Below are positions 16,176 through 24,977 of a stretch of 61,484 nt of DNA, in pieces; the stretch's first letter is position 1, and the number at the start of each line of letters is the position of its first letter. The stretch lies in NCBI GenBank assembly GCA_018712785.1, contig DVGK01000031.1, positions 1-61,484 of the forward strand, read 5' to 3'. The position numbers were made by a program, and so were the translations under genes. Under the pieces are notes generated by a model, which was not told the origin of the DNA, searched no databases, and saw only the letters and a list, made by a program, of their open reading frames with translations. This DNA is from Candidatus Choladousia intestinavium (GTDB lineage: Bacteria; Bacillota; Clostridia; Lachnospirales; Lachnospiraceae).

Positions 16176-16204
16176 ATTATAGACTATTTAGACACAAATT
16201 ACAA
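16176..16204 (-). promoter_or_regulatory. Sigma-A promoter of P-loop protein gene
   Basis: Minus strand TTGTAA (plus 16199-16204), 17 bases, TATAAT (plus 16176-16181): near consensus. It lies in the 75-base gap after the carboxypeptidase gene. Confidence 0.8.
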
Positions 16205-16207
16205 CAC

Positions 16208-17299
16208 TTAATTCTCGATTAACGACAATAACTGGTTCATTTCCTCATAGAGAGAATCTTTTGTATCTGCGTCAAGGATTATGGACAAATAGGGATTTCC
16301 ATACAGATCCTTTGACATCAGGGCAAGACAGTTTCCCGCGTCCTCCGTGGTACCTGTCTTTCCGCCGAATACCGTCACGCCCTCCGGCGGTTCCGACGCG
16401 CCGGTAAAATACCAGTCTGTAGATTCCCAGGTAACCGCTACGGCAGATCCGTCCCCGCGGGTATACTCCGCGTAGTAGTTCGTACGGCTGATGGCGTCCT
16501 CAAAGACATCGTATTCCATCGCTGCGTTGAACATCAGATAAATATCATAGACCGATGTATAATGCCCCTCCTCTGTCAGGCCGTGGGGGTTGGTAAAATG
16601 GGTATCCGTGGCGCCCAAAGCAGCGGCTTCTTCGTTCATCAGGGCCACAAACTGGTCTACGGATCCGGCCACATGCTCCGCGATCATCATAGCCGCGTCA
16701 TTGCCGGAGGGAATCATGAGCCCATAGATCAGCTGCCGCAGGGACAGAACGTCCCCCACCTGGATCCCGCATACCGAGGAACCGTATTCGATATCCTCCG
16801 CCGTCTCAGTCACAGTCACCTGATCGTCCAGATTCCCGTATTTCAGAGCCACCAGGGCAGTCATAATCTTCGTAATACTGGCCGGCGAACGCTGGGTAAA
16901 GATATCCTTGGCATACTCCACTTCCGTCTGGTTCAGGTTAAACAGTCCGGCGGAGGAAGCGGCCAGAGGAATCTGATCCGTATTCACGTCACCTGTCGTC
17001 ACGCAGAGATCCTCCGCGAAGGAGGCAGCCGTACCGGAGTGGAGATTCAGATTCTGAACCCCGTAAACGGTGTCGGACCGGTTGTAGGGAAGATTCAGGG
17101 TATAGTCATGGGAACGGATTACAAAATAGTAGACAAGGAAAATCAGAAGCGCCGTAAAGGCAGCCAGCAGTCCCAGGATGATTCCCAGCTTCCGCAGCTT
17201 CTTTTTCTCTTCCTGCTCTTTGGATTGAATCCGCAGCCATTCTCTTTCTGTATAGTAAGACTTTCCAGTCTGGTTATCTGTACATTTCACGCCACTCAA
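16208..17299 (-). CDS. D-alanyl-D-alanine carboxypeptidase (peptidase S11)
   Basis: Low-molecular-weight penicillin-binding protein that trims the last D-Ala of wall pentapeptides outside the cell. A cytoplasmic tail and one membrane helix (about 38-60) anchor the N terminus. The three active-site motifs are present: SITK (about residue 140), SGN (in PSGNDAAM) and KTG (in GGKTGTT). The C-terminal beta domain of DacA is absent, so this is a short form. The first start is a TTG overlapping the end of mgsA by 26 bases; a GTG three codons on is possible. It is the last gene of the shape/division run. Confidence 0.9.
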   Translation of the reverse strand: MSGVKCTDNQTGKSYYTEREWLRIQSKEQEEKKKLRKLGIILGLLAAFTALLIFLVYYFVIRSHDYTLNLPYNRSDTVYGVQNLNLHSGTAASFAEDLCVTTGDVNTDQIPLAASSAGLFNLNQTEVEYAKDIFTQRSPASITKIMTALVALKYGNLDDQVTVTETAEDIEYGSSVCGIQVGDVLSLRQLIYGLMIPSGNDAAMMIAEHVAGSVDQFVALMNEEAAALGATDTHFTNPHGLTEEGHYTSVYDIYLMFNAAMEYDVFEDAISRTNYYAEYTRGDGSAVAVTWESTDWYFTGASEPPEGVTVFGGKTGTTEDAGNCLALMSKDLYGNPYLSIILDADTKDSLYEEMNQLLSLIEN

Positions 17300-17669
17300 G
17301 GTCTCCTCTTTCCAGTGATTTCAGCAGCAGTTCCGCGGACGCGATATTCGTCGCCAGGGGCACGTTGTGGATGTCGCACAGGCGGATGGCTTTGTTGATA
17401 TCCGGTTCATTGGGGCGGGAGTTCAGGGGATCCCGGAAAAAAATAACCAGATCGATCTCATTCTGTTCTACCATGGCGCCCAGCTGCTCTTCTCCCCCGA
17501 TATGCCCCGCCAGAAACTTATGGACGTTCAGGCCGGTGGCCTCTTCAATCAATCGTCCCGTGGTGCCTGTGGCATAGAGAGTGTGCTTTGCCAGGATTCC
17601 CCGGTAAGCGATACATAGATTCTGCATTAATTTTTTCTTGGAGTCATGGGCAACAAATGCGATGTTCAT
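17274..17669 (-). CDS. mgsA: Methylglyoxal synthase
   Basis: Converts dihydroxyacetone phosphate to methylglyoxal, an overflow bypass of lower glycolysis. The protein (131 residues from this start) begins MNIAFVAHDSKK and has the family motifs ATGTTGRLIEE, GGEEQLG and FFRDPLNSRPNEPD, with the catalytic Asp in the last. An ORF runs 15 codons further upstream but AAGGAGG fixes this ATG. Placement after rodA in the min/mre cluster is also seen in other Clostridia, and the link between a metabolic enzyme and cell shape is unexplained. Confidence 0.95.
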   Translation of the reverse strand: MNIAFVAHDSKKKLMQNLCIAYRGILAKHTLYATGTTGRLIEEATGLNVHKFLAGHIGGEEQLGAMVEQNEIDLVIFFRDPLNSRPNEPDINKAIRLCDIHNVPLATNIASAELLLKSLERGDLEWREMYR

Positions 17670-17685
17670 AGATTCGGTTTCCTCC

Positions 17686-18795
17686 TTAATATTTTTTTGT
17701 CTGAAGCCCAACATTCAGCACAAAGCCGATGCCGATATAGAAGCTGACCAGCGAGGTCAGGCCATAGCTTACGAATGGAAGGGTAATACCGGTATTTGGA
17801 AGCAGTCCGGTGGTAACAGAGATATTCAGGAAGCTCTGAAAAAACACCAGGGCTGCCATCCCGGTACAGATCAGTGTTCCCGAAAGCTCTCTGGCCCTCC
17901 TTCCCACCATGAGGCATTCCAGAGCAATCAGAAATTCCAGCAGCACAATAATGCAGCATCCGATAAAGCCAAGCTCCTCCCCTACTACGGAAAAGATAAA
18001 GTCAGACTGCGGGAAGGAAATAAAATTTCCATTTTTTACAGAAGATACATCGTCGTTATTCAGCCCCTTACCATACAGCTGTCCGGAGCCGATGGCTACA
18101 ATGGAATTCTGCTGCTGGAAGGATTCGCTGGGATAATCCTCCGGGTACAGCCAGGCGTAGATACGGGTAAGCTGGTAGTTCTCCAGCAGACTCTGATCCG
18201 ACTGGGGCTGCATGAGAACGCTGACCCCGATTACAGCCACAGGAATGCATACCAGAAGAATCCCGGCTATAATCTTATAGCTCAGCCCAGCCATAAAATA
18301 CAGAACACAGAACACAACAGCCACGATAATCGTGGTAGAAAGATTCGGTTCCCGGATAATCAGGAAAAGCTGAATGCCGATCAGAAGGACAGCGAAAAGA
18401 ACCGTCCGCGGTTTATTCAGCTTATCAATTCTGTTCTCAAAGAACCGCGCGAAAAAAAGAATCAGCATGATTTTCGCGATATCCGAGGGCTGAAACTGAA
18501 ATCCGGCGATATTCAGCCAGCGGACAGCGCCGTTGGCCTCCACGCCCACCAGCAGCACCAGCAGCAGAAGCACTGCGGCCGCCAGGTAGATCAGCCAGTA
18601 AAAATTCAAAACCCATTTATAATCAAACAGAGAAACGATGACCATAACAACTATGCCCAGAATCATTCCGGCAATCTGCTGCCGCTGGTAAGACTGGTTC
18701 GCGCTGCCGATTACCAGAATTCCCAGGATGGATAGCGCCGCCACCCAGAGAACCAGCCGAAATCTGTAGTCACTTAATTTGTACTGTCTTAACAT
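17686..18795 (-). CDS. rodA: SEDS peptidoglycan polymerase RodA
   Basis: Membrane glycan-strand polymerase of the elongasome, partner of PBP2. The 369-residue protein has about ten membrane helices and the SEDS signatures FQPSDIAKI, QSDFIFSVVGEELGF (containing the conserved Asp) and the C-terminal LPFVSYGLTSL. RodA rather than FtsW is inferred from the neighbours mreBCD and mrdA. The start overlaps minE by 26 bases and uses an AAGGGG site inside minE. Confidence 0.93.
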   Translation of the reverse strand: MLRQYKLSDYRFRLVLWVAALSILGILVIGSANQSYQRQQIAGMILGIVVMVIVSLFDYKWVLNFYWLIYLAAAVLLLLVLLVGVEANGAVRWLNIAGFQFQPSDIAKIMLILFFARFFENRIDKLNKPRTVLFAVLLIGIQLFLIIREPNLSTTIIVAVVFCVLYFMAGLSYKIIAGILLVCIPVAVIGVSVLMQPQSDQSLLENYQLTRIYAWLYPEDYPSESFQQQNSIVAIGSGQLYGKGLNNDDVSSVKNGNFISFPQSDFIFSVVGEELGFIGCCIIVLLEFLIALECLMVGRRARELSGTLICTGMAALVFFQSFLNISVTTGLLPNTGITLPFVSYGLTSLVSFYIGIGFVLNVGLQTKKY

Positions 18796-19018
18796 CTTGA
18801 ACCCCTTGTCTTGTTTTATGGATCAGATCCATACGTATCTCAAATGCTTCGTCGTCTATGCACATATATTTGGACAGGACCTGCAGAAGCTCCTTTCGCA
18901 TCTGCTTAAGCTGCTCCGGAGAGCAGGAAAGCCGGTCTGTCGCGATCAGAGAGGCGGCCCGTGCCTTGGCAATTCTTCCGGATGTAGTAAAAAGGGAACG
19001 GCGGCGGTTGCCTTTCAT
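18770..19018 (-). CDS. minE: Cell division topological specificity factor MinE
   Basis: Short protein (about 82 residues) that stimulates MinD ATPase and confines MinC/MinD away from midcell. Its place right after minD and its size and layout (a basic amphipathic start, then ATDRLSCSPEQLKQMRKELL, then FEIRMDL) fit MinE, although divergent. The ATG at 19018 has an AGGTGA site; a GTG three codons earlier is less likely. Overlap with rodA suggests translational coupling. Confidence 0.85.
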   Translation of the reverse strand: MKGNRRRSLFTTSGRIAKARAASLIATDRLSCSPEQLKQMRKELLQVLSKYMCIDDEAFEIRMDLIHKTRQGVQDVKTVQIK

Positions 19019-19027
19019 ACCGGTCAC

Positions 19028-19819
19028 CTACTTTCTCTTCAAAAAAGCGGAAAGCTTCTGCACCCAGGAGGAGGAAGCCTGAAGATTCAGAAGTGGAACC
19101 GTTTCCCCGCAGATTCTTCTGCATATATTCATGTAAGCCTGTCCGGCCAGCGTATCGCTTCCTACCACAGGTTCCCCGTGATTGGCCGCCACCACAACGC
19201 TCTCTTCATCCGGAACAGCTCCCAGAAGATTGACCGCCAGAATATCCACCACATCCTCCACTGACATCATCTCTCCCCGGCGTACCATATCCATGCGGAC
19301 CCGGTTTACCAGCAGATCGATTTTCTTTATGCCGGCTCCCTCCAGGAGGCCGATTATCCGGTCCGCGTCCCGGATCGAGGACACCTCGGGGGTGGTGGTC
19401 ACGATGGCTCTTTTGGCCGGAGCCACCGCGTTGCGGAAGCCTTGTTCGATACCTGCCGGACAGTCCAGAATGATATAGTCAAAAACCGGCTGCAGACTGT
19501 CTGTCAGCTTAATCATCTGTTCCGGAGAGACAGCGCTTTTGTCTCTGGCCTGGGCGCTTGGGAGAAGATATAAATTTGAATAATGCTTATCCCGGATCAG
19601 CGCCTGCTTCAGCCGGCAGTTTCCCTCCACCACATCTACCAGGTTATAGATAATCCGGTTTTCCAGCCCCATAATCACGTCAAGATTTCTAAGTCCGATA
19701 TCCGTATCTACCAGAACGACCTTCTTATTCATCCTGGCCAGGCCGCACCCGATATTGGCGGCGGAGGTAGTCTTGCCCACTCCTCCTTTTCCGGATGTAA
19801 TGACGATTACTTCACTCAT
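19028..19819 (-). CDS. minD: Septum-site determining ATPase MinD
   Basis: Membrane-binding ParA-type ATPase that recruits MinC. Deviant Walker A SGKGGVGKTT at the N terminus, LVDTDIGLRNLDV (switch I/A' region), and DYIILDCPAG (Walker B) are complete. The C terminus ends in an amphipathic helix, SSWVQKLSAFLKRK, the membrane-targeting sequence. The ATG at 19819 is chosen because GTGGAGG, where a longer ORF begins, is the ribosome site. Length (263 residues) is normal. Confidence 0.97.
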   Translation of the reverse strand: MSEVIVITSGKGGVGKTTSAANIGCGLARMNKKVVLVDTDIGLRNLDVIMGLENRIIYNLVDVVEGNCRLKQALIRDKHYSNLYLLPSAQARDKSAVSPEQMIKLTDSLQPVFDYIILDCPAGIEQGFRNAVAPAKRAIVTTTPEVSSIRDADRIIGLLEGAGIKKIDLLVNRVRMDMVRRGEMMSVEDVVDILAVNLLGAVPDEESVVVAANHGEPVVGSDTLAGQAYMNICRRICGETVPLLNLQASSSWVQKLSAFLKRK

Positions 19820-19901
19820 AATACTGCTTTCCTCCACTTCTTCTCAATTCCCGGGGCAAAACTGCCCTTTCTCTCTTTGTACTTCAGAATCAAGATTACT
19901 T

Positions 19902-20579
19902 TCATGCGAGAAATTCACAGAGATTTTCGCTGGTAATCGGTTTAATCTGGAGATGATCCTCCTTGATATAAATAATCTTCGGATCAATGGGATACTCTCC
20001 TGTGTCTGTTTTCTTTACAATGGCGCTTCTTGCCATCTTATCGGCAATCCGCACCTGCATGGGCTTCATGGTAAGAGCCGCGGCGAAACATCCCGCGTTC
20101 CCGGAAGCCCCCGCGTAAATATTCCCCATGCAACATCCCAGGATTACAATGTTCCCTTTGGAAATCACCTGAGCGCCCGGGTTCACATCCCCCAGGATGA
20201 CCACGCTGGTCTCGGTCTCCAGGACCTGGCCGGACCGAAGGGTTCCCCGGTAAAACTGGCCCTCTTCCCGATCCTGCTTTTCCAAGGCCTGTATGACTGC
20301 TTTTTTGTAATATTCTTCCGATTCCTTTTTCTCATCTACGAGACAGAGAATCTGTATTTTGGAATTCTGTACAATTTCATCCAGCAGTATTCTTTCCTGT
20401 TCTTTTGTAAGAACCCTGCCCTGAAAGGTCAGAGCCAGCTTGGCATTTTTAAAGAATCCCGCGGACAGCCGGAATTTGTCCGCCACAGCCTGGCGCAGCT
20501 CCTCAAAAGGAAGCTCCGGATCCAGGATCAGCACAATTCCGTAGGGATTGCTTTTAATAATTACTGGATTGCCGCCCAT
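19902..20579 (-). CDS. minC: Septum-site determining protein MinC
   Basis: Inhibitor of FtsZ assembly away from midcell. The N-terminal MinC_N domain (about 1-95) is followed by the beta-helical C-terminal domain (about 110-205) with RSGQVLETETSVVILGDVNP, read here as RSGQVLE and VVILGDVNPGA, and GNIYAGASGN, which binds MinD. The order minC-minD-minE follows mrdA, as in Clostridium. Complete at 225 residues. Confidence 0.95.
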   Translation of the reverse strand: MGGNPVIIKSNPYGIVLILDPELPFEELRQAVADKFRLSAGFFKNAKLALTFQGRVLTKEQERILLDEIVQNSKIQILCLVDEKKESEEYYKKAVIQALEKQDREEGQFYRGTLRSGQVLETETSVVILGDVNPGAQVISKGNIVILGCCMGNIYAGASGNAGCFAAALTMKPMQVRIADKMARSAIVKKTDTGEYPIDPKIIYIKEDHLQIKPITSENLCEFLA

Positions 20580-20603
20580 TTTCCTGTACCTTCTTTCCAG
20601 CCG

Positions 20604-23489
20604 TCAGTCAGTACGCGTATTGTCGCTGGTAACGTCTGCCGCGTGGCCTGTGATCAGTTCGCTCTCATCCTGAATTCCATAATAATACGAAATGACGTCT
20701 CTTGCAACTGCCGCCGCGTGAGCGGAGGTATAGCCGTTGGCAATGCGAACGGCTATGGCGATCTGCTGTTCGCCGTCATCAGGAGTCGTATATCCGATAA
20801 ACACGCCGTGATTCGGCTTATCTGTCGTCTCCTGAGCGGTACCGGTTTTACCGGAAATCGTAACGCCTGTGAAGTCCCGGAGCTGGCTGTGGTTCTGGGC
20901 CACCGCCCGCATGCCGTCATGGATCGCCGTCCACAGCTCATCCGGAAGATTCATCTGGCTGTGAACCGAAGCCTCCTGTTCCTCCTGAACGCTTCCGGCA
21001 GAATCCGTGATCCGGTCGATCAGCGTAAGATCGTAGCAGGTTCCGCTGTTGGCAATGGTACTGACATACCTGGCAAGCTGGGAGACTGTATAAGCGTTGG
21101 TAGCCTGTCCCATGCTGGAGCGGACCGCGTCGTTGTCTGAAATATGCGGAGCGGACTCCGGAACCTCCAGGCCGGAGGTGGAATCAAATCCATACATGGA
21201 AGCATAGCGCCGCAGGATTTCCAACCCTGTGTCATCGTCATATTCTCCGTTTACCTGGCTGAGCGTATAGCCGATGGTATTGATATACACGTTGCAGGAA
21301 TCCCGGATGGCCGTTACCAGCGTCTCCGTTCCGTGAATGCCGGTACAGTCGATTTCCTGGGCCACCTGATCAAAGGTGCCGTTGCAGTAAACGCCGTCAT
21401 TGATGCCGATGGCTCCCTCCATTACGCCTGCCGTAGCCGCCACGATCTTAAAGGTGGAGCCGGGAGCGATGGACTCCTGGGTCGCCCTGCTGTAGAAGGG
21501 GCTGGAAAGGTCAATGCTCAGCTTATAAAAATAGTCTGTATCCATATCGTTGGCAAGACGATTGTTGTCATATCCGGGATACGTTACGCAGGCCAGGGTT
21601 TCGCCGTTGTTTGGGTCTGTGATTACGATAGCGCCGGAACAGGGATTCAGGGCCAGCTGAGCGGGGGTGATCTCCAGATTGTAGATCTTCTCCCGGATAA
21701 AGTCATATCCGCTTAAGGAGCCGCTCTGAAGTCTTTCGTACGCGTCCGTATCCATCTCAAGGACACCCTGGTCAAAGAGAAGGAGACACACCTGTGAACC
21801 GGTGATGGAGTCCTCCTCCAGCATATAACGGTATACCTGCTTGCAGAAGTCGTCATCGTCATAAAGGTAGTCGGCAATATAATCCGACAGTGCGGAAAAC
21901 ACCTCAGAGGAATCCAGATACTGGGCGTCCTCCGTCAGCCCCGTCACATCCAGCCAGTTCTGGGAGATGGCGTAGGTCAGGTATTCCTGCAGGCTGATCT
22001 CCCCTGCTTCCCAGGCCTGATAGGTGGCGTCCGTGGTATCGATGGCGTCCGCGTTGAGAAGCCCTGTCCCCTCGGTAAGCATATTATCCACAATATAGGT
22101 CACGTACATCTGATACTCCTCTGTGAGCTCGGAATAAACCGGAGGCTCGTCGCTGAGGAGCTGGCTTCGGATTGTACTGAAAATATTGGAGGCTTTTACA
22201 AGAAAAGCATTGTAAACCGCCTGCTCATTTTCTGAAGCGTCGTTGGATTTCAGATGACTTACATCCAGCACATTATTTTCAAACAGGGCGTAGTACACAT
22301 CATAAATCGGGATACGCACATCATCGGCGGAACCGGTGGCTTCCCACTCCCTGGTATCTACAATATTTACGTAGAGAATTCCCGCGATGTACTGTTCCAG
22401 AATCTGATAGGCCGCCGCCTGAAGATTCATGTCGATGGTCAGGTACAGGTCGTTGCCTGCCTGAGGTTCCGTCCTGGAAATCACCTCCTGGGTACGGCCC
22501 ATATTGTCTACATAGATTTCCTCATATCCCTTGTCCCCCTGAAGGGTGGTCTCCATGATCTGCTCCAGCCCGGATTTTCCTACGATGTCTGTAGCTGTGT
22601 AGGAGCTGTCCTCTTCCTGGAGCTCCTCCAGTTCGTCCGCTGAGATCAGTCCCGTGTAGCCGATCAGCGGCGCCATATATTCCGCATTCGCGTAGACGCG
22701 GAGATACTCCTCTGAGATATCGATTCCCGGAAAATTCGCCTGGTTTTCGAGAATCCGGGCCACGGTCTCATCGCTGACGTTTCTGGCGATGGTGACGGTC
22801 TGATAGCGCTGGAAGCTGTAGGTGGCGATTTCCGCCCGAAGGGAAACCAGCTGGTACACCTCCAGATCTGTGAAAGATTCCGGAAGGCCGTACTCCGCTT
22901 TCTCCTGGGCAGTAACGCTGGGATCCAGGATTCCGTAATAATCGGAGCCGCACAGCATATCCATAAGCTCATCCGCGGAAATATTCAGCTGCTCATCGGA
23001 AAGGCTGCTGATAGAGGCCTCGCCAAAGAGGTCCGCCAGGAAACGCTGCTGGGTAAAGCCGGAAACATTGTAGGAATAGGAACCGTCCTCATTCAGAGTG
23101 ACCTCAAAGTCATCTACGATGGAATCCCCCTGCTCTTCGATGATCTTGATGACATTGTAGAGAATCCCGTTTATGGTAAGGTTCTGCTCCTTGGTGGAGG
23201 AATACGTTCCGTTGTTCTCAAAGGTTACGCACTGTGAGAGCTCATTGTAGGCAATGGGCTCTCCGTTCCGGTCATAAATATTTCCCCGCGAGCTGGCAAG
23301 GGTTCTCTCTCTTATAATTGAGAGAGAATGATCGTTCTGATAGCTTTCTCCGTCTACGATCTGCAGCTGGAACAGCCGCTGTACCAGCAGAGCCGTAAGA
23401 AGGATAAAGACCACCAGAAGCGTAATAATACGCGGATTTATGGCTTTTGATATGGTTTTTCGCATTCGGTTAAACAAAATGATCTGCAC
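20604..23489 (-). CDS. mrdA: Penicillin-binding protein 2 with large insertion
   Basis: Class B transpeptidase that crosslinks glycan made by RodA during elongation. Membrane anchor about 20-42, dimerisation domain to about 345, transpeptidase domain after about 617. Active-site motifs: STFK with Ser678, SCN (in RDSCNVYIN) and KTG with Lys881. Typical PBP2 is about 600-700 residues; this one has 961 because an acidic helical block of about 240 residues (about 375-612) is inserted between LTIDMNLQ and SGAIVITDP. The tail after the domain is Asp/Thr-rich. The GTG start is poorly placed relative to the ribosome site, and the true start may be a few codons later. Confidence 0.93.
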   Translation of the reverse strand: MQIILFNRMRKTISKAINPRIITLLVVFILLTALLVQRLFQLQIVDGESYQNDHSLSIIRERTLASSRGNIYDRNGEPIAYNELSQCVTFENNGTYSSTKEQNLTINGILYNVIKIIEEQGDSIVDDFEVTLNEDGSYSYNVSGFTQQRFLADLFGEASISSLSDEQLNISADELMDMLCGSDYYGILDPSVTAQEKAEYGLPESFTDLEVYQLVSLRAEIATYSFQRYQTVTIARNVSDETVARILENQANFPGIDISEEYLRVYANAEYMAPLIGYTGLISADELEELQEEDSSYTATDIVGKSGLEQIMETTLQGDKGYEEIYVDNMGRTQEVISRTEPQAGNDLYLTIDMNLQAAAYQILEQYIAGILYVNIVDTREWEATGSADDVRIPIYDVYYALFENNVLDVSHLKSNDASENEQAVYNAFLVKASNIFSTIRSQLLSDEPPVYSELTEEYQMYVTYIVDNMLTEGTGLLNADAIDTTDATYQAWEAGEISLQEYLTYAISQNWLDVTGLTEDAQYLDSSEVFSALSDYIADYLYDDDDFCKQVYRYMLEEDSITGSQVCLLLFDQGVLEMDTDAYERLQSGSLSGYDFIREKIYNLEITPAQLALNPCSGAIVITDPNNGETLACVTYPGYDNNRLANDMDTDYFYKLSIDLSSPFYSRATQESIAPGSTFKIVAATAGVMEGAIGINDGVYCNGTFDQVAQEIDCTGIHGTETLVTAIRDSCNVYINTIGYTLSQVNGEYDDDTGLEILRRYASMYGFDSTSGLEVPESAPHISDNDAVRSSMGQATNAYTVSQLARYVSTIANSGTCYDLTLIDRITDSAGSVQEEQEASVHSQMNLPDELWTAIHDGMRAVAQNHSQLRDFTGVTISGKTGTAQETTDKPNHGVFIGYTTPDDGEQQIAIAVRIANGYTSAHAAAVARDVISYYYGIQDESELITGHAADVTSDNTRTD

Positions 23490-23988
23490 TCCCCTTATCT
23501 GAAAGACTGAGTTTCTGGTTAATGTGATACAGTATACGGTAGCAGAAAATTGTAATTAACAGTGTGTAAAGCACCTCCGGCAGGATAATCCTGCCCAGGT
23601 AGTAAAAGAAATCGATCCTTCCACGCAGCAGGAACATGAACCCGTACTGAAGGATCCCATACACCAGATCCGTAACGGAAATAAGAAAGATCGGTGTTTT
23701 GATATCGTCGTCATAAAAAATTCTGTAAAAATATCCGCTGAAATATCCTACCCACAGATACAGAATCGCGTTAAAGCCTATAATGCTCTCAAAGAAAAGG
23801 TCTGTGAGAAGACCGCAGAAAAAGCCTGTAAGCATTCCGTCTTTTTTTCCTCTCATAAGTCCGAAGGAAACGGTCAGTATAATCAGAAGATTCGGTTTAA
23901 TGGATGCCACTGCGATCATCTGGCAGACGGTAGACTGCAGGAGTATGAAAAGGAGTATCAGCAGGGACATTGTTATTTTCCGGCGCAT
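23470..23988 (-). CDS. mreD: Rod shape-determining protein MreD
   Basis: Integral membrane protein of the elongasome. The 172 residues form five or six membrane segments with short loops; sequence in this family is poorly conserved, and the call rests on topology plus position between mreC and mrdA. GGAGAG precedes the ATG. It overlaps mrdA by 20 bases. Confidence 0.9.
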   Translation of the reverse strand: MRRKITMSLLILLFILLQSTVCQMIAVASIKPNLLIILTVSFGLMRGKKDGMLTGFFCGLLTDLFFESIIGFNAILYLWVGYFSGYFYRIFYDDDIKTPIFLISVTDLVYGILQYGFMFLLRGRIDFFYYLGRIILPEVLYTLLITIFCYRILYHINQKLSLSDKGSADHFV

Positions 23989-23999
23989 AATGTTCTCTC

Positions 24000-24965
24000 C
24001 TATTGTGCCTGTTGTGTCTGTTGCGTCTCCGTCTCGGAAGAGGATTCAGACTGAGGGGTTCCGCTTTCCGTCTCGCCGCCGGTTACGGCCTGGGTACTGT
24101 CTCCCTCCTGGGAAGGCGCTGCGTATTCCTTTGTCTCCAGGATAACCAGCACCTCCTGAAGATGCCGGAAATCCACCACCGGAGTAATATATCCGGATTT
24201 CGTCAGGTTATTGGCGTCGTTGTTCAGCTCGTCGATATATCCGATGAGAATTCCAGGAAGAAACTTTTCACTGATATAGGAAGTAACCACGCTGTCCCCC
24301 ACGTGTACGTTGTTCTCGGAATCCGTCAGGCTCAGAAGATTTAAGGAGCCTTCGTCCATAAGTCGCAGATCTCCGGCCACAATGCACTGATCGGAGGTGG
24401 TGGAGACCATGGCGCTTACATTGCTGTTGTCGTCTATAATGGAGCGGACGGTAGCCCAGGAGGACCCCACATCGGTGACAATTCCTACCAGTCCTCCGCC
24501 TGAGATCACATTCATATCTACTTCAATTCCATCGGAAGAGCCTTTGTCAATGGTAAAAAGGTTGAACCAGTTGCCGGACTCCTTGGCTATGATCCTGGCC
24601 CCTACCTTCTCATACTCATCATACTGCTGATCCAGGTTATACAGCTCCCTTAGACGATCCAGCTCCTCCCGGTCCTGAATCAGCTGGCTGTTCTCCTCGG
24701 TAAGGGTATCTACCCTCTCCTGCAGCGAGGCGTTCTCTTCCCGCAGGGAGGCCGCGTCCTGGAAATTATCCGTCAGGCCGGAAAGCCAGGAGCCGAAGCC
24801 GCTGATTCCCTTCTGCACAGGCGTAATAAAGAAGCCGGTAATCTCCTTGACCGGTGAAACCAGGCTGCTCTCAAAGAAAGAGACAGCGATCAGAACAGCA
24901 CAGAGAATGCTCAGAGCAATCAGCAGATATTTATTTCTCAGATTTTCATTGGTTTTCTTTTTCAT
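24000..24965 (-). CDS. mreC: Rod shape-determining protein MreC
   Basis: Bitopic protein that links cytoplasmic MreB to PBP2 outside. Short basic N terminus, one membrane helix (about 12-32), a coiled coil (about 68-105: LREENASLQERVDTLTEENS), then the two-barrel beta domain (about 115-275). The last 45 residues are Ser/Thr/Glu/Gln-rich and probably disordered. Eleven bases separate it from mreD. Confidence 0.94.
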   Translation of the reverse strand: MKKKTNENLRNKYLLIALSILCAVLIAVSFFESSLVSPVKEITGFFITPVQKGISGFGSWLSGLTDNFQDAASLREENASLQERVDTLTEENSQLIQDREELDRLRELYNLDQQYDEYEKVGARIIAKESGNWFNLFTIDKGSSDGIEVDMNVISGGGLVGIVTDVGSSWATVRSIIDDNSNVSAMVSTTSDQCIVAGDLRLMDEGSLNLLSLTDSENNVHVGDSVVTSYISEKFLPGILIGYIDELNNDANNLTKSGYITPVVDFRHLQEVLVILETKEYAAPSQEGDSTQAVTGGETESGTPQSESSSETETQQTQQAQ

Positions 24966-24977
24966 AATATTCAGCCC

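Noticed and set aside
19755-21140. Plus-strand 461-codon ORF opposite minC/PBP2
   Set aside because: It is the antisense of several confirmed genes and lacks any coherent protein pattern.
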